64,000 bases of DNA from Balneolaceae bacterium. GTDB lineage: Bacteria; Bacteroidota; Rhodothermia; Balneolales; Balneolaceae. The DNA lies in assembly GCA_017795005.1 (NCBI GenBank), contig CP051242.1, forward strand, positions 372,001 to 436,000, in the 5' to 3' direction. Shown in pieces: positions 1 to 8,871 of this stretch; within the stretch, counting starts at the first letter, position 1; each line of letters opens with the position of its first letter. The translations under genes and the position numbers were made by a program. Under the pieces are notes generated by a model, which was not told the DNA's origin, searched no databases, and saw only the letters and a program-made list of their open reading frames with translations.

Positions 1-473
1 AGAACCACGCTTCTTGTTCTTCTTGGCAGGATCTCAATTCCTAACTTTTGGTTTTGAAATAGAAAAGCTTCTATCATTTCATCGGTAACATAATAGCTGA
101 ACGCGATTTTTCTTCGGGTATTATCGCCGAAGTAGAGGTTAGAGCCCAGAAATGGTGATGTAAATTCGTACGATTCAATTTTTATATCCTGAACAAAGGG
201 GTGTGCAGAAATTCGTTTTAATTCAGATTCGCTAATCTGTCTGGTAATTACACCCTGCACCGGCGCTATTTCCATAGATTCAATATCATAGCCAAAGCGA
301 TAGAAATAATACTCAACGAACTCCGGGCTTACATAATCTTCCAGCTCCACCAGCACCCTGTGTTTATCTATTCCATGCAGATAAGGCAGCCGCTGAATGT
401 TTGACTGTTGTTGAAAATCAAACATGGCAAAAAAGAAAAACAGGATTTGAAGCGAAATAAATGAAAGGTTCAT
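1..473 (-). CDS. Hypothetical secreted protein (C-terminal part outside window)
   Basis: The minus strand is open from an ATG at 471-473 to the window edge (about 157 codons), so this is the N-terminal part of a longer protein. It starts with a hydrophobic stretch (MNLSFISLQILFFFFAMF) that looks like a signal peptide or membrane anchor, followed by a soluble region rich in aromatic and charged residues. I recognise no family and assign no function. It is divergent from prfC, with about 127 bp between the two starts. Codon usage resembles the neighbours, which supports a real gene. Confidence 0.6.
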   Translation of the reverse strand, partial: MNLSFISLQILFFFFAMFDFQQQSNIQRLPYLHGIDKHRVLVELEDYVSPEFVEYYFYRFGYDIESMEIAPVQGVITRQISESELKRISAHPFVQDIKIESYEFTSPFLGSNLYFGDNTRRKIAFSYYVTDEMIEAFLFQNQKLGIEILPRRTRSVV

Positions 474-600
474 GGGATACTCAGGTATTGTTTTATAAAG
501 GATTAAACCTACGCCCCAAATAAATCAAAAATGACCAAACACAAAAGAGTAAAAATCATCGTATTTTCAGGTCTTTATAAATCACTGATACAAGTTTACG

Positions 601-2211
601 ATGTCACAAACGGCAACAGCCGATTCAAATATCATTAAAGAGGCTAAGAAGAGACGCACCTTCGCGATTATTTCTCACCCGGATGCAGGTAAAACCACCC
701 TTACCGAAAAGTTATTGCTTTATGGTGGAGCTATTCACGAAGCAGGATCGGTTCGTGCCAGAAAAGCTTCCCATCACGCTGCATCCGACTGGATGGCTAT
801 CGAAAAGGAACGTGGGATTTCTGTGACTTCATCCGTGATGCGCTTTGAAAAAGAAGGCATCAAATACAACCTGCTGGATACTCCGGGTCACAAAGACTTT
901 TCTGAAGATACTTTGAGAACCTTAGTGGCTGCAGATTCAGGCTTAATGGTAATTGACGTTGCTAAAGGGGTGGAGGAACAAACCGAGAAGTTATTTGAAG
1001 TCTGTAAACTTAGAGAAGTTCCGGTAATTACCTTTGTGAATAAATGTGACCGCCCCGGTATGGATCCATTGGAAGTATTAAGTAATGTAGAAAATAAACT
1101 CGGAATTGAAGCATTGCCTGCAAGTTGGCCAATGGGATATGGTCAAAAATTTCAGGGTATTTATGATGTGCTGGGTGGTAAAGTTCATATATATGAAAAA
1201 GCAGATCATGGTGCCAAAAAGGCGGTAACTGAAGTTCTGGATGTGGAAGAGGCGTTGGCGCAAAGTAATTTATCGGATGCAGAAAAAGATGCGTTTCGTG
1301 AAGAATTGATGCTCATCGAGGATATGTATCCAAATATGGATAAAGAGCTGTATAACAAAGGAAAAGTGACGCCAGTGTTCTTTGGGTCTGCACTGAATAA
1401 CTTTGGTCTGGATGTGTTCCTTAATTATTTTCACCAGCTTGCACCATCGCCTCAGGGATATGAACATTCAGAAGGAAATGACCGTGATTTAAATGAGCCG
1501 TTTTCGGGATTCATTTTTAAGATGCAGGCAAATATGAATCCGGGTCACCGCGATTGCGCAGCTTTTATCCGGGTAGCTTCGGGTCAGTTTAAAAGAGGAC
1601 AGGAAGTGGTTCTATCACACACAGGTAAAAAGCTAAAAATGGCAACGCCACATACTTTGATGGGTGATGAGCGTCAATTAATGGAAGAGGCTTTTCCGGG
1701 AGACATTGTATCGATTTTTAACCCGGGGGATTTCAGAATCGGAAGTACCATTTTTGAAAAAAATCCGGTTCGCTTTGATGTAATCCCGCTCTTTACTCCC
1801 GAGCATTTTCAGAAAGTTGCTACCAAAGATCCGTTTAAAAGGAAGCAACTTCGGGAAGGCTTAAAACAACTTTCGGAAGAAGGAGTGGTTCATGTATTTG
1901 AAGTGCCAAATGGTGTGGGTAATGAATTGCTGCTTGGAACGGTTGGAGTTCTGCAGTTTGAAGTTGTTCACCATCGAATGAAAGAAGAATACGGGGTGGA
2001 ACTGGTGATTACTCCGGTGTCCTATTTCACTGCAAGATGGTTGCCCAACGACAAAGAAGAAGTGATCCAAAAACTGGAATCCAGTTACTCGACTCATGTA
2101 ACCAAAGACATGGAAGAAAATCCGATTGTGTTATTTGATTCAATGTATGCGTTGAATCAGGCAGAAGAGAAAGTTGGGGCAGAAAACCTGTTCAAGTTTA
2201 AGCAAGGCTAA
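601..2211 (+). CDS. prfC: Peptide chain release factor 3 (RF3)
   Basis: This is a translational GTPase that recycles RF1/RF2 from the ribosome after termination (family knowledge). At 536 residues it has the usual RF3 length (about 530). The P-loop SHPDAGKTT is at residues 25-33, the G3 motif DTPGH lies near residue 94 and the G4 motif NKCD near residue 146. The region around SVMRFEKEGIKYNLLDTPG and the C-terminal LLGTVGVLQFEVVHHRMKEEYG are characteristic of RF3 rather than EF-G. The ATG at 601 has no clear Shine-Dalgarno sequence, which is normal for this phylum. The gene appears monocistronic, and it converges on a lipoprotein gene downstream. Confidence 0.96.
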   Translation: MSQTATADSNIIKEAKKRRTFAIISHPDAGKTTLTEKLLLYGGAIHEAGSVRARKASHHAASDWMAIEKERGISVTSSVMRFEKEGIKYNLLDTPGHKDFSEDTLRTLVAADSGLMVIDVAKGVEEQTEKLFEVCKLREVPVITFVNKCDRPGMDPLEVLSNVENKLGIEALPASWPMGYGQKFQGIYDVLGGKVHIYEKADHGAKKAVTEVLDVEEALAQSNLSDAEKDAFREELMLIEDMYPNMDKELYNKGKVTPVFFGSALNNFGLDVFLNYFHQLAPSPQGYEHSEGNDRDLNEPFSGFIFKMQANMNPGHRDCAAFIRVASGQFKRGQEVVLSHTGKKLKMATPHTLMGDERQLMEEAFPGDIVSIFNPGDFRIGSTIFEKNPVRFDVIPLFTPEHFQKVATKDPFKRKQLREGLKQLSEEGVVHVFEVPNGVGNELLLGTVGVLQFEVVHHRMKEEYGVELVITPVSYFTARWLPNDKEEVIQKLESSYSTHVTKDMEENPIVLFDSMYALNQAEEKVGAENLFKFKQG

Positions 2212-2220
2212 AGAACATTC

Positions 2221-2264
2221 AATATTCAATTACAATGATCATTGATCAATGAGTGTTGAATATT
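2221..2264. terminator. Inverted repeat between convergent genes, possible shared terminator
   Basis: The 9-bp arms AATATTCAA (2221-2229) and TTGAATATT (2256-2264) are perfect complements and enclose a second self-complementary segment (TGATCATTGATCA). It lies between the end of prfC and the end of the convergent lipoprotein gene at 2273. There is no long U-tract, so a terminator role is only inferred from position. Confidence 0.35.
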
Positions 2265-2272
2265 GCATATTC

Positions 2273-3031
2273 TTACTTTCCCCCATTCGCCTGAAGGTCC
2301 TGAATACATTGACTATCTAATTCAGGAATATTTCCTCCGGTCAGACTTCCCATTAAATCGGTTGTTTGAATAGCCCAATACATAAGACAACTTTCCACGT
2401 TACAATGCGCTTCATTTTCGGTGTCTTCGTGATCCTGAACAGCATCTGAACCAATATTTACTAACCCAAGAATGTGACCAAACTCGTGCATCAGAACGGC
2501 TGCTTCAACGGTTGAAGTTGAAGGTTGACCAAACCCACCGGAATTATCCTGAATAACCTCTTCAAACAAAGCCATCGAAGTATTCAGATAAGCCACACCG
2601 AGTACACTTTCGCGCTCATAAGCTCCATCCAGAATAAGAAAGTAAGCGGCTATAGAATTCCCATCAGTAAAAATATCTCGATATTCCTGTTCAAGGTCAT
2701 AAATCTCCGATGCGGTAAAAGAATTATTGCCAGGAGATGGAATCGCCTCATCAAGTGTGATGGTAATGCCTCCGGGTTTATTTAAACGGTCCTCAAGAAA
2801 CGCCTGTAAATTATTAAACGCAGATTGAGTGGGTTCAAAACCTTCTACATAATCAATTTCGATGGTAAGACTGGTAAAACTTTCAGAAGATAGAAAGTGG
2901 TTTGCGGATGATCCTGTAGACTGGGTATGAGAAAAGTTATGTCCGGGATTCTGAGAATCTGACCCCGAATTTGATGAACAGCCTGTTAGTACAACAAACA
3001 AGGAGAGAATTAAATATGTGAGATTCTTCAT
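2273..3031 (-). CDS. Putative zinc metalloprotease lipoprotein (metzincin-like)
   Basis: The protein has 252 residues. The N-terminus MKNLTYLILSLFVVLTGCSS is a type II signal peptide with lipobox LTGC, so the mature protein should be membrane anchored. A metzincin-type zinc motif, HEFGHILGLVN, lies near residue 182: two His and a catalytic Glu in HExxH, followed by xxGxx and Asn where the third ligand is usually His or Asp. A downstream CLMYW segment could supply the Met-turn. The region between them is Ser/Asn-rich and I recognise no other domain. A secreted peptidase is likely, but the substrate is unknown. The unusual third ligand position slightly weakens the activity prediction. Confidence 0.7.
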   Translation of the reverse strand: MKNLTYLILSLFVVLTGCSSNSGSDSQNPGHNFSHTQSTGSSANHFLSSESFTSLTIEIDYVEGFEPTQSAFNNLQAFLEDRLNKPGGITITLDEAIPSPGNNSFTASEIYDLEQEYRDIFTDGNSIAAYFLILDGAYERESVLGVAYLNTSMALFEEVIQDNSGGFGQPSTSTVEAAVLMHEFGHILGLVNIGSDAVQDHEDTENEAHCNVESCLMYWAIQTTDLMGSLTGGNIPELDSQCIQDLQANGGK

Positions 3032-3151
3032 ATAACCTTTTTTCAGTTAAACAGAAGTCCTGTTACAAGGTTCCAAAACTTAAGATATCGATTTACCTAG
3101 TTTGGGGGATTTCTCGGAATGGTTGGATCAGTTAGTTTCGATTTAAAAAAC

Positions 3152-3655
3152 ATGTATCGAGTACTGACCATTCTTATTTTAATTTCATCATTAGTTCTTT
3201 CATGCCAGAAAGAAGAAAGTTGCGATACGAATGCTACTCTGAACGGCGATTGCTTTAATCTGGATGCTACCTTTGAAATTCAAAACTCAGTAGGTCAGGA
3301 AGGCTATAGCCGGGAAAGATTTCAGTTTATTTTTCAATATCCTCCAAGTGGACCTCAGGAGCGAGTACGGTTTGTAGTAAATGCTGACGACGAGCCAAAT
3401 GGTCCGGGCAGCTCCGGAGAAATGGTAGCGTATGAGGTCGGGACGACTTATTCTGGCGAAAACGGGTCATTTACCTTTAATGGTAACTTATCAGCAGGCG
3501 GCATACCTGCCAGCTATTCTTACACCTTTACCAAACTGGATCGGGAGAACAATTTAATCTCAGGAAGAATTGAATTCAGCTACAGCAATGATTTCGGTTC
3601 GGAATCATTCCAGTCAAACTTTACAAATGTTGCTGTTACAGGGGCAGAATTTTAG
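3152..3655 (+). CDS. Hypothetical lipoprotein
   Basis: I place the start at the ATG at 3152, not at the in-frame ATG at 3119, because MYRVLTILILISSLVLSC is then a complete lipoprotein signal with lipobox VLSC. The longer form would put 11 extra residues before it. The mature part (about 150 residues) is rich in Gly, Ser and aromatic residues and looks like a beta-sandwich or beta-barrel-type extracellular domain. No family is recognised. It is divergent from the metalloprotease lipoprotein. Confidence 0.65.
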   Translation: MYRVLTILILISSLVLSCQKEESCDTNATLNGDCFNLDATFEIQNSVGQEGYSRERFQFIFQYPPSGPQERVRFVVNADDEPNGPGSSGEMVAYEVGTTYSGENGSFTFNGNLSAGGIPASYSYTFTKLDRENNLISGRIEFSYSNDFGSESFQSNFTNVAVTGAEF

Positions 3656-3729
3656 CGTCAATTCAACACTTTTTCTTGAATAGCATAGAATGATTTGGCA
3701 CTTTCCGTTTACTAAACTTAATGGAGTAA

Positions 3730-4194
3730 ATGGAACCTGAAATTATCGAAGCCAATCTAAGCGATAAGTCGCATGCCGAAGCAATTGTTTCCATAACAAA
3801 CGAATACTCGAAAGATATTATGGGTGGAGGCAAAGCTTTGCCAAATCACGTTCAGGAGAATATGATTTCCGGAATGAAGGCCTTTCCAACAACCATGGTT
3901 TTTCTTACACGTTCTGAAGACGGATTTGTAGGAGTGGCGAATTGTTTTATGGGCTATTCCACATTTTATGCAAAGCCATTAATCAATATTCACGATCTGG
4001 CAGTATTACCTGCTGCAAGAGGGCAAGGCATTGGAAAGAAGTTAATTGAAGCAGTTACCGCAAAAGCAAAAGAACTGGGTTGTTGTAAAGTGACGCTTGA
4101 AGTACTTGAAAATAATCCTGCGAGAAGACTTTATGAGCGGGAAGGTTTCGAATATGGAGATCCGCACTATTTTTTTATGAGTAAATATCTTTAA
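3730..4194 (+). CDS. GNAT-family N-acetyltransferase
   Basis: A 154-residue protein transferring an acetyl group from acetyl-CoA to an unknown amine. The acetyl-CoA binding motif A is clear: IHDLAVLPAARGQGIGKKL (R-x-x-G-x-G) around residues 87-105, followed by motif B (CCKVTLEVLENNPARRLYEREGFE). The N-terminal half is less conserved, so the substrate cannot be inferred. It stands alone between a lipoprotein gene and a convergent YwqK-like gene. Confidence 0.88.
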   Translation: MEPEIIEANLSDKSHAEAIVSITNEYSKDIMGGGKALPNHVQENMISGMKAFPTTMVFLTRSEDGFVGVANCFMGYSTFYAKPLINIHDLAVLPAARGQGIGKKLIEAVTAKAKELGCCKVTLEVLENNPARRLYEREGFEYGDPHYFFMSKYL

Positions 4195-4233
4195 AACAGA
4201 ACAAGTTTCTTGTTAAAATTATAAATCTTAGTT

Positions 4234-4986
4234 CTATTTAGTGTTTTCTATAAGTACGTCGTCTTTATAAAGCTTTTGCTCGATGATATTACCAAGTTCA
4301 TCATACGAAGTCATATATCCCTGGATTCCGGATGAGTCGGCGCTGGATTCGAATTTGAGTTGACCGTTTTGATACCACTCTCTGAAATAGTGCCATTCAT
4401 TTCTTTCAACTACTTCAACATAATAATGCCTCAAAAGCTGATAACCCGGACCAAAATCTTTGTATCCATTATCAAGATTTTCGTGCCGGAAAGATAGGCT
4501 ATCGTTGTTATCAAAACCGGTGGTTGAGCCAAAAAGCCCTCCATCTCTGTAAGTAAAAAGGATGTAGTTAGCATTTCTGCTCTCAATGATTGATTCCTCA
4601 AGAAGTACTGATTTTACAGGCAAGCCTTCTTCATAAATCTCTTTCCAGCCTGCCTCACCAGTCTTACTATTAGTTAATGTGCGATTCCCTGTGAATAGAT
4701 TTCCATTGTCTGTATAATATTTAGGAGCTTTTAAATTGTAAAAAGTACTATTTGAGTCTTCAGTACTATCCATGTTTAACGTATACAAAACCAGATCAGC
4801 TTCATATAAAACCCCATTCATCACCACAGAATCAGCAACGGAATACCCATCCTTTTCAACATTCTGTGAACAAAAAGAAAAGGATAAAATTACCAGGGGT
4901 GTAAGTAAAAAGATTAGATGGATATATTTTGAAAATGATGTTCTTTGGTAGTCCATAACCCTAATATTAATTGAAGTTAAGGACAA
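4234..4986 (-). CDS. YwqK/MORN-like repeat lipoprotein-like protein (orphan copy)
   Basis: The C-terminal part carries the EWYxNGQLKFES ... GYMTSYDELGNIIEQKLYKDDVLIE pattern typical of the YwqK/MORN-variant family. It is a diverged paralog of the five tandem genes at 6786-10228. A hydrophobic segment ends in SFSFCSQ, so it may be a lipoprotein or membrane-anchored. An internal ATG at 4956 (MDYQRTSF) would give a shorter N-terminus and is an alternative start. It lies 9 bp downstream of the lytic transglycosylase gene and is probably cotranscribed with it. Unlike the tandem copies, it lacks the KKRLxMM leader segment. Molecular role is unknown. Confidence 0.75.
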   Translation of the reverse strand: MSLTSINIRVMDYQRTSFSKYIHLIFLLTPLVILSFSFCSQNVEKDGYSVADSVVMNGVLYEADLVLYTLNMDSTEDSNSTFYNLKAPKYYTDNGNLFTGNRTLTNSKTGEAGWKEIYEEGLPVKSVLLEESIIESRNANYILFTYRDGGLFGSTTGFDNNDSLSFRHENLDNGYKDFGPGYQLLRHYYVEVVERNEWHYFREWYQNGQLKFESSADSSGIQGYMTSYDELGNIIEQKLYKDDVLIENTK

Positions 4987-4995
4987 TAGTAAATG

Positions 4996-5769
4996 TCAGT
5001 CAGCTTTCAAAATCCCTTCCGCCTCCTTAGCCAATCCAAGAACAGCCTCTCTGTAAAGCGTACTGTTGTTGTATCGGAGAATAGCATCTTCAGTTGATCC
5101 GGTAATATCTTTGAAGTGAGCCAGATATTTACCAACAGAGTAAATATTGCTGGGCATATCGTATAAGTTATCACCGACCCACCAACGGTTCAACGAATAA
5201 GGAATAAACTGTGCATAAGACATCGCGCCTGCATAACTCGATTTAAGCTCTAATACATCCAGATTATTTTTTTTGGTGAACTTGAGGAGCTCTTCCAATT
5301 GAGCAAGCGCAAACTTGGCTCTGTAATTAACCACATACATCGATACATAGGCTTCAAAAGGATTATACCGCCCGGCGTAAGTCCCAAATTCGGATTCCAC
5401 CCCAATGATCCCGACAATCACTTCTTTTGGGATACCATATTCTTGCTCCGCAATTTCCAGTTCATCAGAATAGGTGGTAACGAAGTCATTGAGTTTGGAG
5501 ACTTTTTTGTCGTACCCAAGTACTTTTTTGTAATCCTCAACATCTTCAATCACACGTTCAGCGGCGCGCACGAATTTATCTTTTATATCCGGCATTAATT
5601 CAAAGCGGTCGTCTTCCAGAATAGGGCGGATATCAACTCCCTTTTTGTCAAAGTGGTCAATGAGTTTTTGAAGATTTTCTTCGGTTTCCGGAGAAAAAGT
5701 ATGTGCAATTGAAGTGTTGACGAATATCAACGTGCAAACCAGGATAGATAAAAAAGAAATTCTGTACAT
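4996..5769 (-). CDS. mltB: Lytic murein transglycosylase, MltB/SLT_2 family
   Basis: This enzyme cleaves peptidoglycan between MurNAc and GlcNAc with formation of 1,6-anhydroMurNAc (family knowledge). The 257-residue protein has a Sec signal (MYRISFLSILVCTLIFVNTSIA). The catalytic region is EYGIPKEVIVGIIGVESEFG, in which the Glu of VESEFG is the expected acid/base, followed by the substrate-groove motif GAMSYAQFIPYSLNRW. It is shorter than E. coli MltB and has no lipobox, so it is probably periplasmic and soluble. It precedes a YwqK-like gene by 9 bp. Confidence 0.88.
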   Translation of the reverse strand: MYRISFLSILVCTLIFVNTSIAHTFSPETEENLQKLIDHFDKKGVDIRPILEDDRFELMPDIKDKFVRAAERVIEDVEDYKKVLGYDKKVSKLNDFVTTYSDELEIAEQEYGIPKEVIVGIIGVESEFGTYAGRYNPFEAYVSMYVVNYRAKFALAQLEELLKFTKKNNLDVLELKSSYAGAMSYAQFIPYSLNRWWVGDNLYDMPSNIYSVGKYLAHFKDITGSTEDAILRYNNSTLYREAVLGLAKEAEGILKAD

Positions 5770-5837
5770 AATAACCGCTCTTGAATTTAGATGATGGGAT
5801 AATGTATTAGAAATATGATTTAAGTGGAAAATATTTT

Positions 5838-5925
5838 TGTCATTTCGAGCGGAGCGAGAAATCTAAAGAGTGATTTTAATGCTTTCTTAAGATTTCTCAC
5901 CTCCTCCGGAGGATTCGAAATGACA
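5838..5925. repeat. Palindromic dispersed repeat, family A copy 1
   Basis: The segment begins TGTCATTTCGAGCGGAGCG and ends in the inverse complement-like CGAAATGACA, so the outer ends form an imperfect hairpin. The core GAGCGAGAAATCT recurs in inverted form at 13472-13561. Related copies lie at 11737, 13633 and 14457. It fills the gap between the cyclase gene and mltB. Confidence 0.8.
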
Positions 5926-5934
5926 AACTAACAT

Positions 5935-6726
5935 TTAATTAGCAATATTAGCCACTATTCTAACAGGGGCACCACTGCCATCTTTAATCTTCATGGGTAA
6001 CGCAATGATGTATGCACCCATTGTGGGAAGTTTTTCAAGATTGGCTACGTTTTCGAAGCCAGGGATGTTTTGTTCAAACAGAATCCGATGTGTCATATAC
6101 TCGGTTGATTTTCCATAATCCAGACTGGGGGTATCCAGTCCGACAGCTTTTACAGCGCGGTTATCTACTATCCATTGAGCTGCATCCGGGTGAATTCCTG
6201 GGAAACTGAGATTTGCAACTCCTTCCACTCCTCTTAAGGTGGTTCCGAGATAGGCTTCGGCATCCGGCCAATACGTGCCTATTCCGGTATGAAAAAGGAG
6301 AATACTTCCATTTGGGACGGAGCCATGTTCCACTTCCCATTCTTTAATATCATCAGGAAGAATCTGATAATCCCGGTTTTCATTTACCTTATCCGAAACA
6401 TCAATTACCACTGCAAACCCCGTTAATTGGTCGATGGATAATTGATCTACGGTTTTCTTTCCTTCCGAAAAATGAATAGGTGAATCCAGATGTGTTCCGC
6501 CATGCTCGGCGGTACTGAACTTGAAAGCTTCATAATAATATCCGCCGTCGGTCTCACCAACAAACACCGTATCCATTTGCCAGGTATCTGATGTGGGCCA
6601 ATACAGCGTTTCAGTGCTATAATTGTGAGTCAGGTCAATCCAAACCCCATCTTCAAAAGGGTGTTTTTCGATAGGGGTGCAAAAAGAGATGAGAAGAAGT
6701 ATCGTGAAAAGGAGAAGGACTTTCAT
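5935..6726 (-). CDS. Cyclase-family (kynurenine formamidase-like) hydrolase, lipoprotein
   Basis: A 263-residue member of the metal-dependent cyclase/formamidase family. The signature HGGTHLDSPIHF (H-x-G-T-H-x-D-x-P-x-H) near residues 74-85 supplies the predicted metal ligands. The C-terminal IPGFENVANLEKLP segment is also typical of the family. The N-terminus MKVLLLFTILLLISFCTPIE is a lipoprotein signal with the Cys at about residue 16, so the enzyme is probably exported. The true substrate is not predictable; members act on N-formylkynurenine, isatin and related amides. It lies between the end of the YwqK operon and a dispersed repeat. Confidence 0.82.
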   Translation of the reverse strand: MKVLLLFTILLLISFCTPIEKHPFEDGVWIDLTHNYSTETLYWPTSDTWQMDTVFVGETDGGYYYEAFKFSTAEHGGTHLDSPIHFSEGKKTVDQLSIDQLTGFAVVIDVSDKVNENRDYQILPDDIKEWEVEHGSVPNGSILLFHTGIGTYWPDAEAYLGTTLRGVEGVANLSFPGIHPDAAQWIVDNRAVKAVGLDTPSLDYGKSTEYMTHRILFEQNIPGFENVANLEKLPTMGAYIIALPMKIKDGSGAPVRIVANIAN

Positions 6727-6785
6727 AATCGGAGAGTTAGTTATATCCGAATATAGAAAATGCGCTTCAGTAATCGAACTGCGGG

Positions 6786-7451
6786 CTACTTTATCTTTTC
6801 TATGAGTTCTCCATCTTCGTACCGCTCCTGCTCAACAACATTTCCGCTGTTATTATAGAGCGTCATTAGACCCTGAGTACCCTTTTCATCAGAAGTTGAC
6901 TGAAATTTAAGCTGTCCGTTTGGATGCCACTCTCGATAAAGTTGTTTACCATCATGATCAGGAGATGAGTCAATAAGCTCAGATGTGAGCACTCCAAGAT
7001 CGTATCCCCGAAAGGCAATTCGTTTTTTCTTTTCAAAATCATACTCTATTTCCGTTCGGTACCATTCTTCACCAGTTCTTTTGAAGGTTTGTTCTTTAAC
7101 TCTCAGACCTTCCTTGAAAGTAACAGAAGTAAGAAGCTTGTCATCTGATTTGAAATAATGACTCTGAACCCCGGAAAATAATACCCCATCCATATCATAC
7201 ATTCTTGAATCATAAAAAATGCCGCTATCCTGAACCTGCTCATAAGGAGATGAAATCAATTGAAGGCGAACATTCGAGTAAAGTTCATTAGGATTGTCGG
7301 GTTTACTACAGAAAATAAATGTGATGAACAGAAACATTGGGAGAAGAGGCAGAAGCCGAATAATCCTTCCAGCCAAAGACCGGTTCTTATTCAATAATAC
7401 AAGACGCTTTTTGGTAAGCTTAAAATCAATATGACTGGTGAATCGGTTCAT
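6786..7451 (-). CDS. Tandem YwqK/MORN-like membrane protein, copy 5
   Basis: Last of five tandem paralogs, 221 residues. The N-terminus MNRFTSHIDFKLTKKRL is followed by a basic stretch and one hydrophobic segment ending in FITFIFCSK. Then comes a soluble region ending YREWHPNGQLKFQS ... LMTLYNNSGNVVEQERYEDGELIEKIK. The repeat pattern (E-W-x-x-N-G-Q-L-K-F) is of the YwqK/MORN-variant type. Its ATG overlaps the stop of the preceding copy as ATGA at 7448-7451, indicating translational coupling. The Cys after the hydrophobic segment resembles a lipobox, but about 50 residues precede it, so a transmembrane anchor is as likely. Function unknown. Confidence 0.8.
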   Translation of the reverse strand: MNRFTSHIDFKLTKKRLVLLNKNRSLAGRIIRLLPLLPMFLFITFIFCSKPDNPNELYSNVRLQLISSPYEQVQDSGIFYDSRMYDMDGVLFSGVQSHYFKSDDKLLTSVTFKEGLRVKEQTFKRTGEEWYRTEIEYDFEKKKRIAFRGYDLGVLTSELIDSSPDHDGKQLYREWHPNGQLKFQSTSDEKGTQGLMTLYNNSGNVVEQERYEDGELIEKIK

Positions 7452-8173
7452 TTTATTTTTTCCACCAGCTCCAAACCTTCATAGCGCTCATGGAAAGTAA
7501 CAGTCCCATTTTTATCATATCTAATTACTTCCCCATAGGTGATATTAGGATCCCTTTTATCGAGGATGGAGAGCATTTCCAGATAACCTCTTTCATTCCA
7601 ATGCTTAAATACCATTGCGCCATTATGAGATGGAGAAGAATAGATAGTTTCCAGACTGAGTTTACTATATTGATAATAACGTGTGGAGATAAGCTTCTTT
7701 TTTTGAGGATTATAGAAATAATCTAAAGAAGAAGACTCAGTTCCTTCAGAATCAAAATACTTCGCATGAACTATTAAACCATCTACATAAATACTGGAAT
7801 GTTCTAAAAGGTCTGTGTCTTTTTCATATGTATTTTGAACACCTGTGTAAATTTTCCCATCGAGAAGGGCTAAACGAGGAATATGTTGAAGTATACTAAT
7901 GCTATCCCCAATAAAAGGAATTCGTTGAAACTCAAGATTTACATCAGAATAGCTTAAACTTGCCCAATATTCCTGCCAGTCAATTTCAGTGGGTTCATTG
8001 ACGAGCTCTTTTTGCTCAAAAAACAAAAAGGGACTGAATGCAAAGGCAACCAGAACAGGCAGCGCTTTGAAATATAAACTACTGGCGGAAGTATTCTTGC
8101 CAATCAGGGCTAGTCTCTTCCTGGTTAAAGAGAAGTTTAGTTTGCTGGAAAAGCTACTTGTCCAAATGCTCAT
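7448..8173 (-). CDS. Tandem YwqK/MORN-like membrane protein, copy 4
   Basis: 241 residues. The leader is more diverged (MSIWTSSFSSKLNFSLTRKRL) but keeps the LNFSLTRKRL block, then one hydrophobic segment (LPVLVAFAFSPFLFF) without the Cys found in the other copies. The C-terminus YGEVIRYDKNGTVTFHERYEGLELVEKIK retains the repeat and the shared ELVEKIK ending. It overlaps copy 3 as ATGA at 8170-8173. Loss of the lipobox-like Cys argues that the hydrophobic segment is a transmembrane helix rather than a cleaved lipoprotein signal in this family. Confidence 0.78.
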   Translation of the reverse strand: MSIWTSSFSSKLNFSLTRKRLALIGKNTSASSLYFKALPVLVAFAFSPFLFFEQKELVNEPTEIDWQEYWASLSYSDVNLEFQRIPFIGDSISILQHIPRLALLDGKIYTGVQNTYEKDTDLLEHSSIYVDGLIVHAKYFDSEGTESSSLDYFYNPQKKKLISTRYYQYSKLSLETIYSSPSHNGAMVFKHWNERGYLEMLSILDKRDPNITYGEVIRYDKNGTVTFHERYEGLELVEKIK

Positions 8174-8871
8174 AATATTTCCTTTAAAAGCTCACCGCTA
8201 TCATCATAAAGATGACGCTGGGTTAATTCACCATCTTCATTATACCACGAGATAAGTCCCACAAGAGGGAGTACATTAGAACTATTTTTAATATAACTCC
8301 TGGTTCCTTCATACATTACCTGACCATTTTTATAAAAGAGCTTAAAGGATGCTAGGTGGTCTTCAGAATAGTAATATTCATAATTTTGTTCACCTGTTAC
8401 CTTTTTAAAAAATAGAAAATCTTCTTTGTATTGCATCTCGGCTCTTCTCCTCAAGACCCCCTCCAAGTCATAAGTTTTGCTTAGTATAGGTAAGCCATCT
8501 TGAAAGGTTACCTCCGAATATAACTGATTTGTTACCTCAAAGAACGTTTTTTGAACCCCGGAATACAGTTCTCCATTCTGGTTATAATATGTTCGTTGAT
8601 ACCCAAAAGCGGTAGGCTTCCCAGTAAATTTCAAGGGAACATCATAGTACATATCAGTAAAAGGCGGGGGGAGAGGAGTTAGTTCTGTAATGGTTTCAAA
8701 GTAAATTTCCTCGGGAATAGTCTGAGTACAAAAAATGAAGGAGCAATAAACTAATGCGATACAGCCAATGGTTTTAAAAGAAACAGTTTTGTACAGGTTT
8801 GATAATTTTCCCATCATCTTAAATCTCTTTTTAGTCAAAGAAAAGTTGATATGGCTGGTAAAGCGGTTCAT
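8170..8871 (-). CDS. Tandem YwqK/MORN-like membrane protein, copy 3
   Basis: 233 residues. Leader MNRFTSHINFSLTKKRF, then KMMGK, then a hydrophobic segment (TIGCIALVYCSFIFCT) followed by the extracytoplasmic part. The internal pattern ELYSGVQKTFFE ... FKLFYKNGQVMYEGTR ... ISWYNEDGELTQRHLYDDSGELLKEIL has three YwqK-like repeats. The start overlaps the stop of copy 2 as ATGA at 8868-8871. It is the only copy whose C-terminus is LLKEIL rather than VEKIK. No enzymatic motif is seen. Confidence 0.78.
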   Translation of the reverse strand: MNRFTSHINFSLTKKRFKMMGKLSNLYKTVSFKTIGCIALVYCSFIFCTQTIPEEIYFETITELTPLPPPFTDMYYDVPLKFTGKPTAFGYQRTYYNQNGELYSGVQKTFFEVTNQLYSEVTFQDGLPILSKTYDLEGVLRRRAEMQYKEDFLFFKKVTGEQNYEYYYSEDHLASFKLFYKNGQVMYEGTRSYIKNSSNVLPLVGLISWYNEDGELTQRHLYDDSGELLKEIL

